Shown here in pieces: positions 36,100 through 45,075 of a stretch of DNA of 64,000 bases. The stretch covers positions 53,468,213 through 53,532,212 of the forward strand of contig NC_087068.1 of NCBI RefSeq assembly GCF_963678635.1. Direction: 5' to 3'. The notes beneath the pieces are model-generated. The model saw only the letters and a program-made list of their open reading frames with translations, was not told the DNA's origin and did not search any database. Both the position numbers and the translations under genes were made by a program. This DNA comes from Symsagittifera roscoffensis. Lineage: Eukaryota > Xenacoelomorpha > Acoela > Convolutidae. Numbering within the stretch: position 1 is the stretch's first letter; each line of letters opens with the position of its first letter.

Positions 36100-36849
36100 T
36101 GATAGAGGATTATTTACGATTATGTACGTTTAAAGATTTTGTTAGTTTTTTTTATTAGTGTGTCGCTGAAAATCCACTAAGTTTTCCATTGATTTTGCAA
36201 TGTCTAAAACGACTGTTCGGAAAATGCAATTACAGCTCATATCACTGATAAAATCAAAATTATGAAATGTCACTTAACGCAAATGTCGTTATGCTGTAGG
36301 ATGTTTTTTTTGCGTGAGCAAAAATGGATAAAAAATTAAAACAGCTAATGAAATGATTAGGCGGAGTTTCAACCAACTTAAGTTGTTTCGATTGAAAAAA
36401 TTCAAAATAGTTTTTACATATTCATTTTTAGGATGTTCTTTTTTGCGGTTTTTATGGCTGGCGAAGCACTCAGGTAGACCCAAAATCTAGATTTACGCAA
36501 CTAAAAACTGAAAAAATTGAAGCAGACTAGAAAAAATAGCCAAAATTAGAGTTTTTTTGGGATACACGCGCGCTCTAGTCAAAGCAAATTAGTTTTATTC
36601 AATTGCGAATTTTTTTTGAAACACACACGCTTATTAAAAAAATAGAACAAAACAACGGTTCTAAAACAATTCAAGTTCTTAAAAGTTTTACATTCTACAA
36701 GTGAAACTATAAAAAAACTGAAAAAAAAACTATGATTATGATTGTCCATGTTATAACTCTGTCAAAACAAATTTGTATGGGCGTATTTTTGTGTTGTTAT
36801 GTTCGACGCCAACTGATGTTAAAAGGTAATCTTAAAAAGAAAGCGTTTC
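36100..36849. other. AT-rich stretch without recognised features
   Basis: No supported gene, repeat partner or regulatory site. Confidence 0.4.
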
Positions 36850-37430
36850 GTTTTTGATCATCAAAGCATGTTTTTTGTTTGCAATAGCATTACTCTTCAC
36901 AATTGGATTTGTTTGCAATAGCATTACTCTTGAACTGAAGAGAGGTATTGTTCTTTTTTTTATTGTTCCGACTTTCGATACGAAATTAACGGAGTATTTG
37001 TGCTCGGGTTGGTTTTTTTTCGGACAAATTTCGACTTTTTAACTAGCCATTTTTGACGGAATTTTTTTTATCATTCAAAAAGTATTGTTGTCCTGAATTT
37101 AAATTAAAAAATATATTTCACCTGTGATTTTTTGTGAAGTTATGAGGGTTTAAATATTGCCATTTTGGCTGGCCATTTCGACCAATTTGGGACAATTAAC
37201 GCGCGATATAATTCGCGCTATTAACGCGTGAGCGGAGATTTAATCCGTCTTAGAAATCGTTCCAAATTGGTTGAAAGAAACTTCTTTGCACATAACTATG
37301 TTGTTACAAGGAGCGAAATCTATAGTTTTGTACTTTACATGGCGTGTGGGGGGATGATTTTCATTGATTTTCCAAATTTTAGAAACAAATTTTTTTTCAT
37401 TTTATTTTGTTTAATTTAATTTTTTGATGT
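36850..37430 (+). repeat. ~3-kb repeat family, partial copy C
   Basis: Blocks TGCTCGGGTTGGTTTTTT, TTTCGAC-TTTTTAACTAGCCATTTT and the CGCGATATA...CGCGTGAGC region match copies A and B at 18130-24560. Only the last part of the unit is present. Confidence 0.55.
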
Positions 37431-37454
37431 TGTGTCTGTTATTACCCTCACTGA

Positions 37455-38450
37455 AAAAAAAATGGTTTCGGATCGATTTAAATTGATTTTGAATCGATTT
37501 TAAATCGATCCAAATCGATTAACAATGTACTTTTTACGAACCTAAATGGATTTTTTTGAAAATTTTAAATCGATTTAAATGTCTAAAAAATCAACTTAAA
37601 TCAATTTGGATGGGTTTTCACACCCACTAAAATCAATTTTTTTCGCTAACAAGGCGAAAAAAATACCTTATAAAAAATTGTTGAATTTTTTTGCTCTATG
37701 TTTACAAAATATAACCACTCCATGTTATAGAATTCAATAAAATGATCCACATAAATCAGGTTGTAAGCTCGAAAAAAGGCAATAAAATTATAAAAAAATT
37801 ATTGTAACAAACAAGAAAAGGGTCAGATGTAAATCTTATGTAACAAACAAGAAAAGGGTCAGAAAAAATTAAATTTTGATGTCATTAACATGCAATTAAA
37901 TCACAGAAAATTTTAAAGATAAATCAGATTTCGGGCAAAACTTATAAAACGAATCAAGAAAAGGATCAATGTAGATCAGTTTTTGAACTCAAAATATGCA
38001 AGGCAATAGTAAAATTTTATCGATACTTTGGTCTTTTCGTTTGGTATTTTTTTATGTTACAATACACTATGGATGTAAAATGAAAAATGATAGGCACTGA
38101 ATAAATGCATAAAAATTTGAAACTGATAAAACTCGAATGAAAAAAACATCGATTTAAATCGATTTAAGTCCGTTTTAATCCCCTTAAAAATAAAAACAAA
38201 TTCAGACTAAAAAAAAATGCATTTAAATTGATTTATAATCAATTTGGATCAATTCTTTAGCTGGAATTTAAGATCAATTTAAATCGATTTTAAATCGATC
38301 CAACTCTGTCTTCATCTTTTTTATTTAATCTTCGTACTTTTTTCATACTAAAATCGATCTAAATTTAATCAACGTACGTTTTTCATACTAAAATTGATCT
38401 AAACTTAATCAACGTACTTTTTTCATACTAAAATTGATCCTAATCTATTT
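37455..38450. repeat. ATCGATTTAAAT-rich repeat with 42-bp tandem copies
   Basis: Both ends (37463-37515 and 38150-38305) are built of ATCGATTTAAAT and TTTAAATCGAT words that can pair with each other. From about 38335 to 38447 a ~42-bp unit (TTTTTTCATACTAAAAT, GATCTAAA, TTAATCAACGTAC) occurs three times. A 24-bp direct repeat containing AACAAACAAGAAAAGGGTCAG lies near 37803 and 37841. This may be a non-autonomous element with subterminal repeats. No ORF. Confidence 0.6.
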
Positions 38451-39575
38451 TTGTCAGTCTAGGTACTGCTCCATAAACGTTAAAAGGCAGTCGGAACTTT
38501 CAAGGCTTCGCCGTGATACGAGCAGTCTTGTTTATTGTTTCTGTAAGTTTCGATTGAAGAGCATTTGGTTCAAGCATTGCTGCGCACTTTTCGACAGTTT
38601 GCCACTTGTTAAAAGCTTGTCATTCAATTGTTAAAAGATTGTTATTTTTGCATCAGATAATTTGTTCAACTCAGCTAAAATCATCCAATTAAAGTTCGGA
38701 AAATTCAACTAGATATTTCTAGACATTTCAAACAAAAATTTATACGCTTTTTCACCAAAAAAAAGGAAAAATACTTGGATGTTAAACTCTTCTGAAACTT
38801 GCATTTACCAGCCGTACGACCACTAAGTTTGCAATGGCAGAAAATTAAAGCAGTATTGCACCATTTGATTAGTCATAATAATGATTTTTTTTGTTATTTT
38901 TCATGGAACTTTGAGAGAAAGGAAAGAAATTCAGCAGGAAACAATTTGATAAGAGGAAAAAAATTGTGTTGTTTCTGTTCTCAATTTTTTAAAACTGATT
39001 TTTAAAAGAGACAATGAAGTGTCACTGAGTGCAAAAATTTAATTTCGCTTTTGCTTTTGGTTCTGATAAGTAATCAGCTTTAAGCTAACTCGGTAATTTA
39101 GTCGGACTAAGTTTGTAAAAATTTAGATAAAGCCAAAGTAATTTGTGATATTTTAAATCTTTGCTGAATGCAATAAAGAACAAAATTTGGTCTTCCGATT
39201 TTTTGAATTCACACTGAACGAGAAATATTCATGCGCGCAGTCTCGAAATGTTTCGAATGCACGGACGCAAATTTCTTCGAAACTCAGACTAATCTCTTGC
39301 GTTTTTTCTCAGACCACTTCGATTGTTAAAGTATGGTGTTGAAAGACCAAATCAAAGATAATTCTCTTGAAATACAATTTTTTATCAGCCCCACAAAACC
39401 GACTTCAAAAAATGCAAAAAAAAGTTTCCAGTGGTTTTCCTATATTACTCATTTTTTAATGCTTGATTGGATCACTTTGAGCAGTTCTTACATCATTCTT
39501 TATATTTATATGTTCTGTTTTAGAATTCTATGGTCTGACTGATACGATTGTTACGATTAATTTTTCAAAGAAAAC
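38451..39575. other. Stretch without recognised gene
   Basis: AT-rich; I see no conserved frame. It could include the upstream region of the small ORF at 39576. Confidence 0.4.
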
Positions 39576-39809
39576 ATGAACAACAATAACGACTCGGAAC
39601 AATCGCAACTGGATGAGAAACGGGAAAAACTCCGACGAGAGATAGTGATTCGCACTTATGTGTTCGTAGCGGTGATGCTAGTTGTCCTTTTTGTCAGTTT
39701 GTGTTCGTTCTTCAAACAGTTGATTTTCAAGACTAGTGCTTTTACGAATAACAGACGAGAGAGCAGTTTCGAAGTTTATTCAATTGCAATTGTGCCCACT
39801 GTCATTTGA
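39576..39809 (+). CDS. Possible small single-pass membrane protein
   Basis: A 77-aa frame opens at AAAACATGAAC with A at -3. It encodes a hydrophilic, charged N-terminus of about 27 residues (Asn-rich start, then a Lys/Arg/Glu stretch), one hydrophobic segment (about residues 29-50, VFVAVMLVVLFVSLC) and a polar tail. The organisation is protein-like, unlike its neighbours, and the base composition is less AT-biased than the surroundings. It could be a short gene, a first exon or chance. I recognise no family. Confidence 0.3.
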   Translation: MNNNNDSEQSQLDEKREKLRREIVIRTYVFVAVMLVVLFVSLCSFFKQLIFKTSAFTNNRRESSFEVYSIAIVPTVI

Positions 39810-39815
39810 ATTTTA

Positions 39816-39923
39816 GGCTCTTTACCACTATAGCCCCCACCCCTAAAGGCTACAAACAAAAAACTTAAGCCCCAAAAAAGCAAACTTTTTGGAATTTTGC
39901 AAGAGCTATAGTGGAAAAGAGCC
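39816..39923. repeat. Short hairpin, 19-bp inverted repeat
   Basis: GGCTCTTTACCACTATAGC at 39816-39834 and its complement at 39905-39923 match at 18 of 19 positions, with about 70 bp between them. It may be a very short MITE or a structured transcript end for the small ORF just upstream. Confidence 0.65.
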
Positions 39924-39929
39924 GAAATG

Positions 39930-40364
39930 TATCAGTAATTTACTCGCCAAAATTTTGATGATTTGAATGGCTAAATTAACATATTTTTTATAAAATGTGA
40001 ATTTAATTTTGTAGGTTGCCTTTATTTTATACAATTATTAGAGCTTGAGCCACTGTACTGGTCTTAAAAACAAAAATTTGATTTTTTGAAACTTGAATCC
40101 AATTCGTAACAAGCCTCATTTTTTTGTTCCCTCAAAATAACACGCTTATGCCAGCAGCATGACTTAAATTTTCTACAAAAAATAACCCATTCAACTGAGG
40201 TTTTTTTGGCAATTCGAACTATTAAAAACTATTTAATCTCCTATAGAGGGCAAACTATCGCCACATCCATCTGTAGATATTTAGAGGCAACACTTCCTTC
40301 CAGCTCAGATTAAATTTGTACCACAACCGACAGAAAACTTGTGCCTCAAATCAAAACAACTTTT
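39930..40364. other. Stretch without recognised features
   Basis: No gene, repeat partner or site that I can support, up to the start of the foldback arm. Confidence 0.4.
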
Positions 40365-40525
40365 CCAAGATGAAAAAAAACACAACGAGCTTCTTTCCAT
40401 CTTCTCTTCGAGAGCCGGAACAATTTATGCAACAAACATCACAAAATACTTAACAAAGTTGTGAAAATGCTCACTTAAAATATATTCGTTTAAAGAACGA
40501 AAATGGTTTCTTGATCAATAAATAG
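40365..40525 (+). mobile_element. Foldback element, outer half of the left arm
   Basis: This segment is complementary to about 59730-59885. Shared blocks include AAACACAACGAGC or its partner, CGAGAGC-(C/T)AGAACAATTTATG-like sequence, AAGTTGTGAAAATGCTCACTTAAAA and ATTCGTTTAAAGAACGAA. The rest of the arm lies at 59395-59510, beyond the LTR retrotransposon, which cut this arm in two. Arms total about 270 bp around a ~100-bp centre. No ORF, so probably a non-autonomous foldback or MITE. Confidence 0.8.
40522..40525. repeat. Target-site duplication ATAG, left
   Basis: ATAG stands directly before the LTR and is repeated directly after the other LTR at 59395-59398. The intact opposite arm of the foldback has a single ATAG at the matching place (complement near 59728), which confirms it as the 4-bp target duplication. 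Confidence 0.92.
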
Positions 40526-40935
40526 TGAGTTAGGACCGAAGTGTATAACTCATAGAGTAATTTCGGATAGGGTACACCGTCTGCTCGTCACGCTATCTTA
40601 TTTTCGGCCGGATAGATTCGTGCAACTTCTTAGTCTAATACCAATCCTAATCTTACTCTTATACTATCTAGTCTCAGGTTGTTTAACTAGTCTCTGCTAG
40701 GCTCAATAGATCTAGGGTATACTGGGTTATTGCGGTTGCTGAAGTCTTCTTGGAGAGTCAACTAATTTCTAAGTTAAATTCAAATCTCTCTGGTGCTGAA
40801 ATTACAAGTAATTTCAGCACTTACAAATAAGTGGATTGTTAGTCAGATGGATCATGATTGGTTAATATTAAATACTTTACATTGGTAAAATATCTAATTT
40901 ATCCAATCATAAAATGTAGTTTAGATCAGGTTCCA
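40526..40935 (-). repeat. 3' LTR (left copy)
   Basis: 410 bp from TGAGTTAGGACC to CAGGTTCCA on the plus strand. It is identical to the other LTR except for G at 40726 where that copy has T (59185). In sense orientation, CCAAT-type motifs occur within the first ~80 bp and a TATAAG lies at 40663-40658. A 13-bp perfect hairpin lies at 40793-40820. Confidence 0.97.
40793..40820. promoter_or_regulatory. Perfect 13-bp hairpin in the 3' LTR
   Basis: GTGCTGAAATTAC and GTAATTTCAGCAC are exact complements separated by AA. It is preserved in the other LTR at 59252-59279. It could be a protein-binding palindrome in DNA or a stem in the transcript. Confidence 0.75.
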
Positions 40936-40942
40936 CCCATCC
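40936..40942 (-). other. Polypurine-tract candidate
   Basis: On the sense strand GGATGGG stands directly before the 3' LTR. The position is right for plus-strand priming, but it is short and preceded by pyrimidines (ACCC), so the call is weak. Confidence 0.35.
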
Positions 40943-42529
40943 GGGTTTTACAGAGTTTTTTAGAATAGTCTTTCTGTAATTCAAAGGATGGATGATGGAC
41001 GTTGGTATTTGGCGAACATCATATTTCTTCTGGGTTCTCTTGTTAGAGAAGTTCCAGGTTCAATCGTTGTGTTTTCTCATGACAACGACTGGGTTTTCGC
41101 AACAAACTCAAATCTGATTTCAGAATGGTTGGCTATGTCTGGTTTTTCTGTTTCATTGATGAGAACTTCTTTGTGTTTGATCTTGTCTGGGAATGGCGTG
41201 GAGATTGTGCGTGGAGGGGATGCCTGGTTACTCGGATCTGTACGTATACTTGAACATCGAGGTGGTCATTGGTCTAGTTCAATGAAGTCCTTTTCTGCGA
41301 AGTCAAGTCGTACTCTAAATCCTTTGAGTTGTGATTGTGGGCGGCATATTGATTGTGGTTGGTCATTCTTTTTCGAGTGTAGTGGGTTCATTTTGTCTTT
41401 GGATGTTCGTCTTTGGTGTTGTATGCTGATCTATATATTGCATAATATAATTTACATTTTATAAAACTTTTATTAGTTTAATGTTTTTTAATTATGATTT
41501 TGGTTAGTTGTTTTCACAAAAGCTTTTTGTTTTAGTTCAGTTATTTTGAAGAGTTACTCACCCTTGAGTAGCTCTTATTAAAAATAGGAGTGTGTGTCAC
41601 AAAGCGTGGATGTAGCGCGGTGGGTTAGGCCGGCTATAGAGCATGCTCAGGACGTCCTCTTCTGGTGGGTTAGGCCAGGAGTGGGAGTATGATTGCATGC
41701 GGTTTTTGTGAGAGGTCCTGTTATGTGACAACGTTTTATGTTAGGTTTGTTGTGGTTTTTCTTATGTTTTGTTGGTTGTGTCCTTTTTTCAAAAATCAAA
41801 TTGTGTGTGGTATGGGTTTGTCTTTCGACTTTTTTGTGTTTTATTATTTCTTTCTTAGACTTTATAATAGTCTTCAAAAGAATAAATTATCCAGTTTTTA
41901 ACTGGGTTAATCCGGTTTGGGTACCGTTGGTTTCCTTTTCTTAGTCATGCTGTTATGCTATGTGTTGTGGTGTTTAGTAAGCTGCATTGGTTAGTTTTGT
42001 TTAGTATATAATTCCTTTCCAACCGGGTTAAAGGAAAGTTTGAAACTTGTTATCGTGTGTTAGAGTTGTTGAGTGTGAAAGCTTGAAACTGAAATTCATT
42101 ATTTAAACAATTCTTCGTGGGCGAGCTGTGCGAATTTGGATAGAATTCTTGTGTGAGTGAATGAAAATATCAAAAGGTTAGTACTGCATTTGCTTCTTAT
42201 TAATTTACTACATAGAATTTCAATTTTACTGCTAGTTGTTGGGGAAAATTAAGTTACAAATTTTCATCATTATTAGATTTACTGCATTTGGGAAAACATT
42301 TATAAATTAAATTACTGCATTGGTATTATTTTTATTTAATTATTTGGTGCAAAAAATTAATAGAGTTTTTAAACAGTTTGAAGAAGTTTTCAATTTTTAT
42401 TTTCTTTTGTGAATTTTTCAGATGATCGTTGGATGAAGGCTAAAATTCTAAAGAAGACATGAATAAAGAATGGTTAGTTTCTAATTTTATTTTAATTAGT
42501 TAATAATATGTATAATTCATACTTACCTG
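40943..42529 (-). other. 3' non-coding region of the retrotransposon
   Basis: On the sense strand I find only short frames broken by stops. The longest, about 76 codons at 41877-41647, is Lys/His/Thr-rich and shows no family features. A perfect splice-donor sequence, CAG|GTAAGT, stands at 42529-42521 directly after the stop of the 602-aa ORF. Two GGTGGGTTAGGCC repeats lie near 41620 and 41665. A plus-strand frame at 40988-41464 is antisense and judged spurious. Confidence 0.6.
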
Positions 42530-44338
42530 TTAGTCGTCGGGGAAGAAACCGTGGGGGAAGATGTCGTGGATGAGATCTGAAGTTGTTAGTAATTTAGCTA
42601 AGATGCGGATGATATTTTTAGTTTGAAGTAGTGGCCAAAGCAATTGAAGTGCTTTAATGGTGGTTAGTTCTTCAGTGCCAACTGCAAACTCATAAGGTGT
42701 GTTTTGGATTAGATTATATAATTTGTGATTGAATTTAGTGTTGTGGATGAATTCTAAAATGGGGATTTCTATAGGTTGAACAAATTCGTGTGGAAGAAGG
42801 AAGGGTCGGGATTCTTCTGCGTTGAAGGTCTTGGTGATGGGACAAAAAATATACATTTGGGTTATGGGATCATAATTTCGAAAAATACCATGAAGGTTAG
42901 TATCTTTAATGCAATATGTGAAGTTAGGAAAGAATGGTGAGGTGTATTTGGAATTGATGAATTGAAAACGGTGGTGTGGTTGTCTGGAGGGAGTGTGTAG
43001 GTCGAAGTGATTTTGGATAAAACGATAATATGTATATGTGTGAGTTTGTTTAGTGCGCAACATAATATCGTGTGAGCAGTGCAAATCTCTTTCATGTGGT
43101 GCAAGGAAATGAAAGGTTAGTGAAAATATTTGGAAGCGTTCTTTAAAACTTTCGTAAGCTTGTGTGTCTGTTAGTGCTTCTGAAATGATGTGGTCAAATT
43201 TGCGGTCAAAGATATTGAGTGTAAATACATATGGCGTTTTAATGAAAAAATTTTCTGTGATTTGTGGGTTAGCGAAGCGATCGTCGTCTAAGAATTGATC
43301 TTGGTTAGTTCTGATGATGTTATGATCGTAATATTCTAGCGTATATTCGTTAGCTCGGGGTGCAGTGTATGTTTTTAGTGATTTTTTATATCCGATGTAA
43401 GTAAATTGTCTAAGTGTTAGTGGTGTAGTGAGTCGATATAGCATGTCCTTATTTCGTTCTATATCGATGTGAGTGTTAGATAAAGGTAAGCAAAGGGGAT
43501 TAGTAAAATGATAATATGAGGTCCAAGGAAGGGTAGGCATTAAAACGTGTTCGTCTACAAAGTTACGTGTTTCGTTAGTGTCGTGAGGGGTGTTTAAGGT
43601 GTATTGTAGAAATGAGGGTAAGGTGATAGCTAAAAATTCTTTTGTATTAGTGTGATTTGGGTGATTTATATATTCACGGGCTGTTCCTGGTTTTGCTGGG
43701 AAAGGATGGTTGGGGAACTTTCTTTTAAAAGTGCGGTAAGCTCTATTAGTGCTGAGTGAAGATTCAGTAGATGTGGATGATGGTGGTAATGATTCGGTAT
43801 AATTTGAAGAGGGTGTAGGGGTAGGAGGGTTGGATGAATCTATTGTGGATGAAATTTGGTTTATGGTGGGGGTATCAAGGTGGTAGGGTTGTTGTTGTAA
43901 TGTAATAAAATTATCTAGTTCTGGGGAGATTTGGGGGGTATCTGGAGAATTGGATGATCGGTCTGAATGATGTGAAGAATAGGTTGGAGTGACTTGGGAA
44001 GCATAAGAGGGTGTAGAATTGGTGGGGACGGGGTTATTTGGTAGCATTGGTTGAAAAGGGGGGTGGGAAAAAATTGAGGGGTTGGTGTGAAAATTATTGG
44101 ATGGAGATGGTTCAGAGTCGGCAAATTCATCGGGGGTTTCAATATTCGGGTTATTGAGTTGTGATGTGGAATATAAAACTGAGATGTGTGAATTAGTATC
44201 GGAATTCATGCCTGATGTTACATTACTGGTTGGGAAATCGGGTGGCGGGAAAGCAAAAAGTGGTATTATTGTAATTGGAGTAGTGAGGTTGGTTGGGTGG
44301 GAATTTGAACGGTGTAGAGATCCAAGTTGTCGGCTCAT
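42530..44338 (-). CDS. Retrotransposon 602-aa ORF of unknown function
   Basis: The ATG overlaps the stop of the preceding ORF in ATGA (44338-44335), a layout suited to termination-reinitiation. The first ~190 residues are low-complexity Pro/Ser/Thr/Asn. The rest is a compact, aromatic-rich region of about 400 residues with no membrane segment, for example LPWTSYYHFTNPLCLPLS near residue 275 and a long Phe/His/Tyr-rich middle. Only a few cysteines are present and I see no catalytic motif. I recognise no family. Its place after the envelope-like gene recalls accessory genes of complex retroviruses by position only. The intact length among damaged neighbours suggests it was recently functional. 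Confidence 0.75.
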   Translation of the reverse strand: MSRQLGSLHRSNSHPTNLTTPITIIPLFAFPPPDFPTSNVTSGMNSDTNSHISVLYSTSQLNNPNIETPDEFADSEPSPSNNFHTNPSIFSHPPFQPMLPNNPVPTNSTPSYASQVTPTYSSHHSDRSSNSPDTPQISPELDNFITLQQQPYHLDTPTINQISSTIDSSNPPTPTPSSNYTESLPPSSTSTESSLSTNRAYRTFKRKFPNHPFPAKPGTAREYINHPNHTNTKEFLAITLPSFLQYTLNTPHDTNETRNFVDEHVLMPTLPWTSYYHFTNPLCLPLSNTHIDIERNKDMLYRLTTPLTLRQFTYIGYKKSLKTYTAPRANEYTLEYYDHNIIRTNQDQFLDDDRFANPQITENFFIKTPYVFTLNIFDRKFDHIISEALTDTQAYESFKERFQIFSLTFHFLAPHERDLHCSHDIMLRTKQTHTYTYYRFIQNHFDLHTPSRQPHHRFQFINSKYTSPFFPNFTYCIKDTNLHGIFRNYDPITQMYIFCPITKTFNAEESRPFLLPHEFVQPIEIPILEFIHNTKFNHKLYNLIQNTPYEFAVGTEELTTIKALQLLWPLLQTKNIIRILAKLLTTSDLIHDIFPHGFFPDD

Positions 44339-45075
44339 CGTAGGCTAAAAAAATTATTATTTTGAGACTGAAAAGCGGTGGTATGGGGTTGTTCTATAAT
44401 TTGTTCATAAGTATTTTCATCTTGTGAGTAGCGTGTCATTATATGTTGGATGGGACTTTGTGATATGGTTGGTCTAAAATTTGGATTATGTGTTATTGCT
44501 AAGTTTCGAAAATTACGTGGGACTAGGGATAATGGATGGTTATGTGGTAGGGGTGGTAACTGTGGTGCTGTTGGCGTTGTGTCTACCTTGTTATGTTCTT
44601 CGTCGTATGTGTTCTGTCTTGTTGCTATTTTTGTGTTGTATTCTTTTATTTGTGCATCTAAAAGAATTTTGTTTATTGATGTAGAAAAAATTCCAAAAAA
44701 TCCTGCAAATAGTATGCGTGCTACACTTGCTTGTCTATTGACTTGTGTGTGTATAGCACATGTGTTATAGATTCCTTTTAAGAGTGAAAAAAGAAATCCA
44801 ATAAAGTTAAACATTGCGTATAAAATAGTCAGTTTTTCTAAGATGTAGTAGGGCCATCCTAGAAAATCAAGAATTTCATTCTTGAGTGTAACAAAGCTAA
44901 AAATATTGATAGGTGATATATCTTGGGGACGGTATTTTTCACCATTTAGATATATATAATCTTTAATGTCTTTAAAATATCCGCTATAGTCTTGCGTATA
45001 GATGTCTGCAAATCCTGCGGTTTCGGCAAGTTTGCGTAAGTTTTGGTCAATTGATTGTCTTTGTATTGTGTCCAT
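44335..45075 (-). CDS. Envelope-like glycoprotein, C-terminal part (246 aa)
   Basis: The frame starts inside the end of the 634-aa ORF (29-bp overlap) and stays open upstream of its ATG, so it is probably the continuation of that protein in the +1 frame and not a separate gene. Residues 1-20 are heptad-like (Ile, Leu and Gln rich). Two hydrophobic segments follow, about 79-105 and 119-134, then a hydrophilic tail of about 110 residues. This fits the stalk, membrane anchor and cytoplasmic tail of a fusion glycoprotein. It ends in TGA within ATGA, overlapping the next ORF. The alternative is a programmed +1 shift or a separately translated membrane protein. Confidence 0.65.
   Translation of the reverse strand: MDTIQRQSIDQNLRKLAETAGFADIYTQDYSGYFKDIKDYIYLNGEKYRPQDISPINIFSFVTLKNEILDFLGWPYYILEKLTILYAMFNFIGFLFSLLKGIYNTCAIHTQVNRQASVARILFAGFFGIFSTSINKILLDAQIKEYNTKIATRQNTYDEEHNKVDTTPTAPQLPPLPHNHPLSLVPRNFRNLAITHNPNFRPTISQSPIQHIMTRYSQDENTYEQIIEQPHTTAFQSQNNNFFSLR

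Noticed and set aside
40988-41464. 158-codon plus-strand frame in the 3' region of the retrotransposon
   Set aside because: It is antisense to the element. Stops are rare on this strand because the sense strand is poor in G, and the composition is a by-product of that bias.
41606-41680. tRNA A-box-like TAGCGCGGTGGGTTAGG in the 3' region of the retrotransposon
   Set aside because: No B box at the required distance; the second GGTGGGTTAGGCC is a direct repeat of the same motif, so no tRNA or SINE call.
44097-44770. Plus-strand frames of 67-106 codons opposite the 602-aa and 246-aa ORFs
   Set aside because: Antisense shadows of well-supported minus-strand frames, with Cys/Val/Phe-rich composition dictated by the complement.
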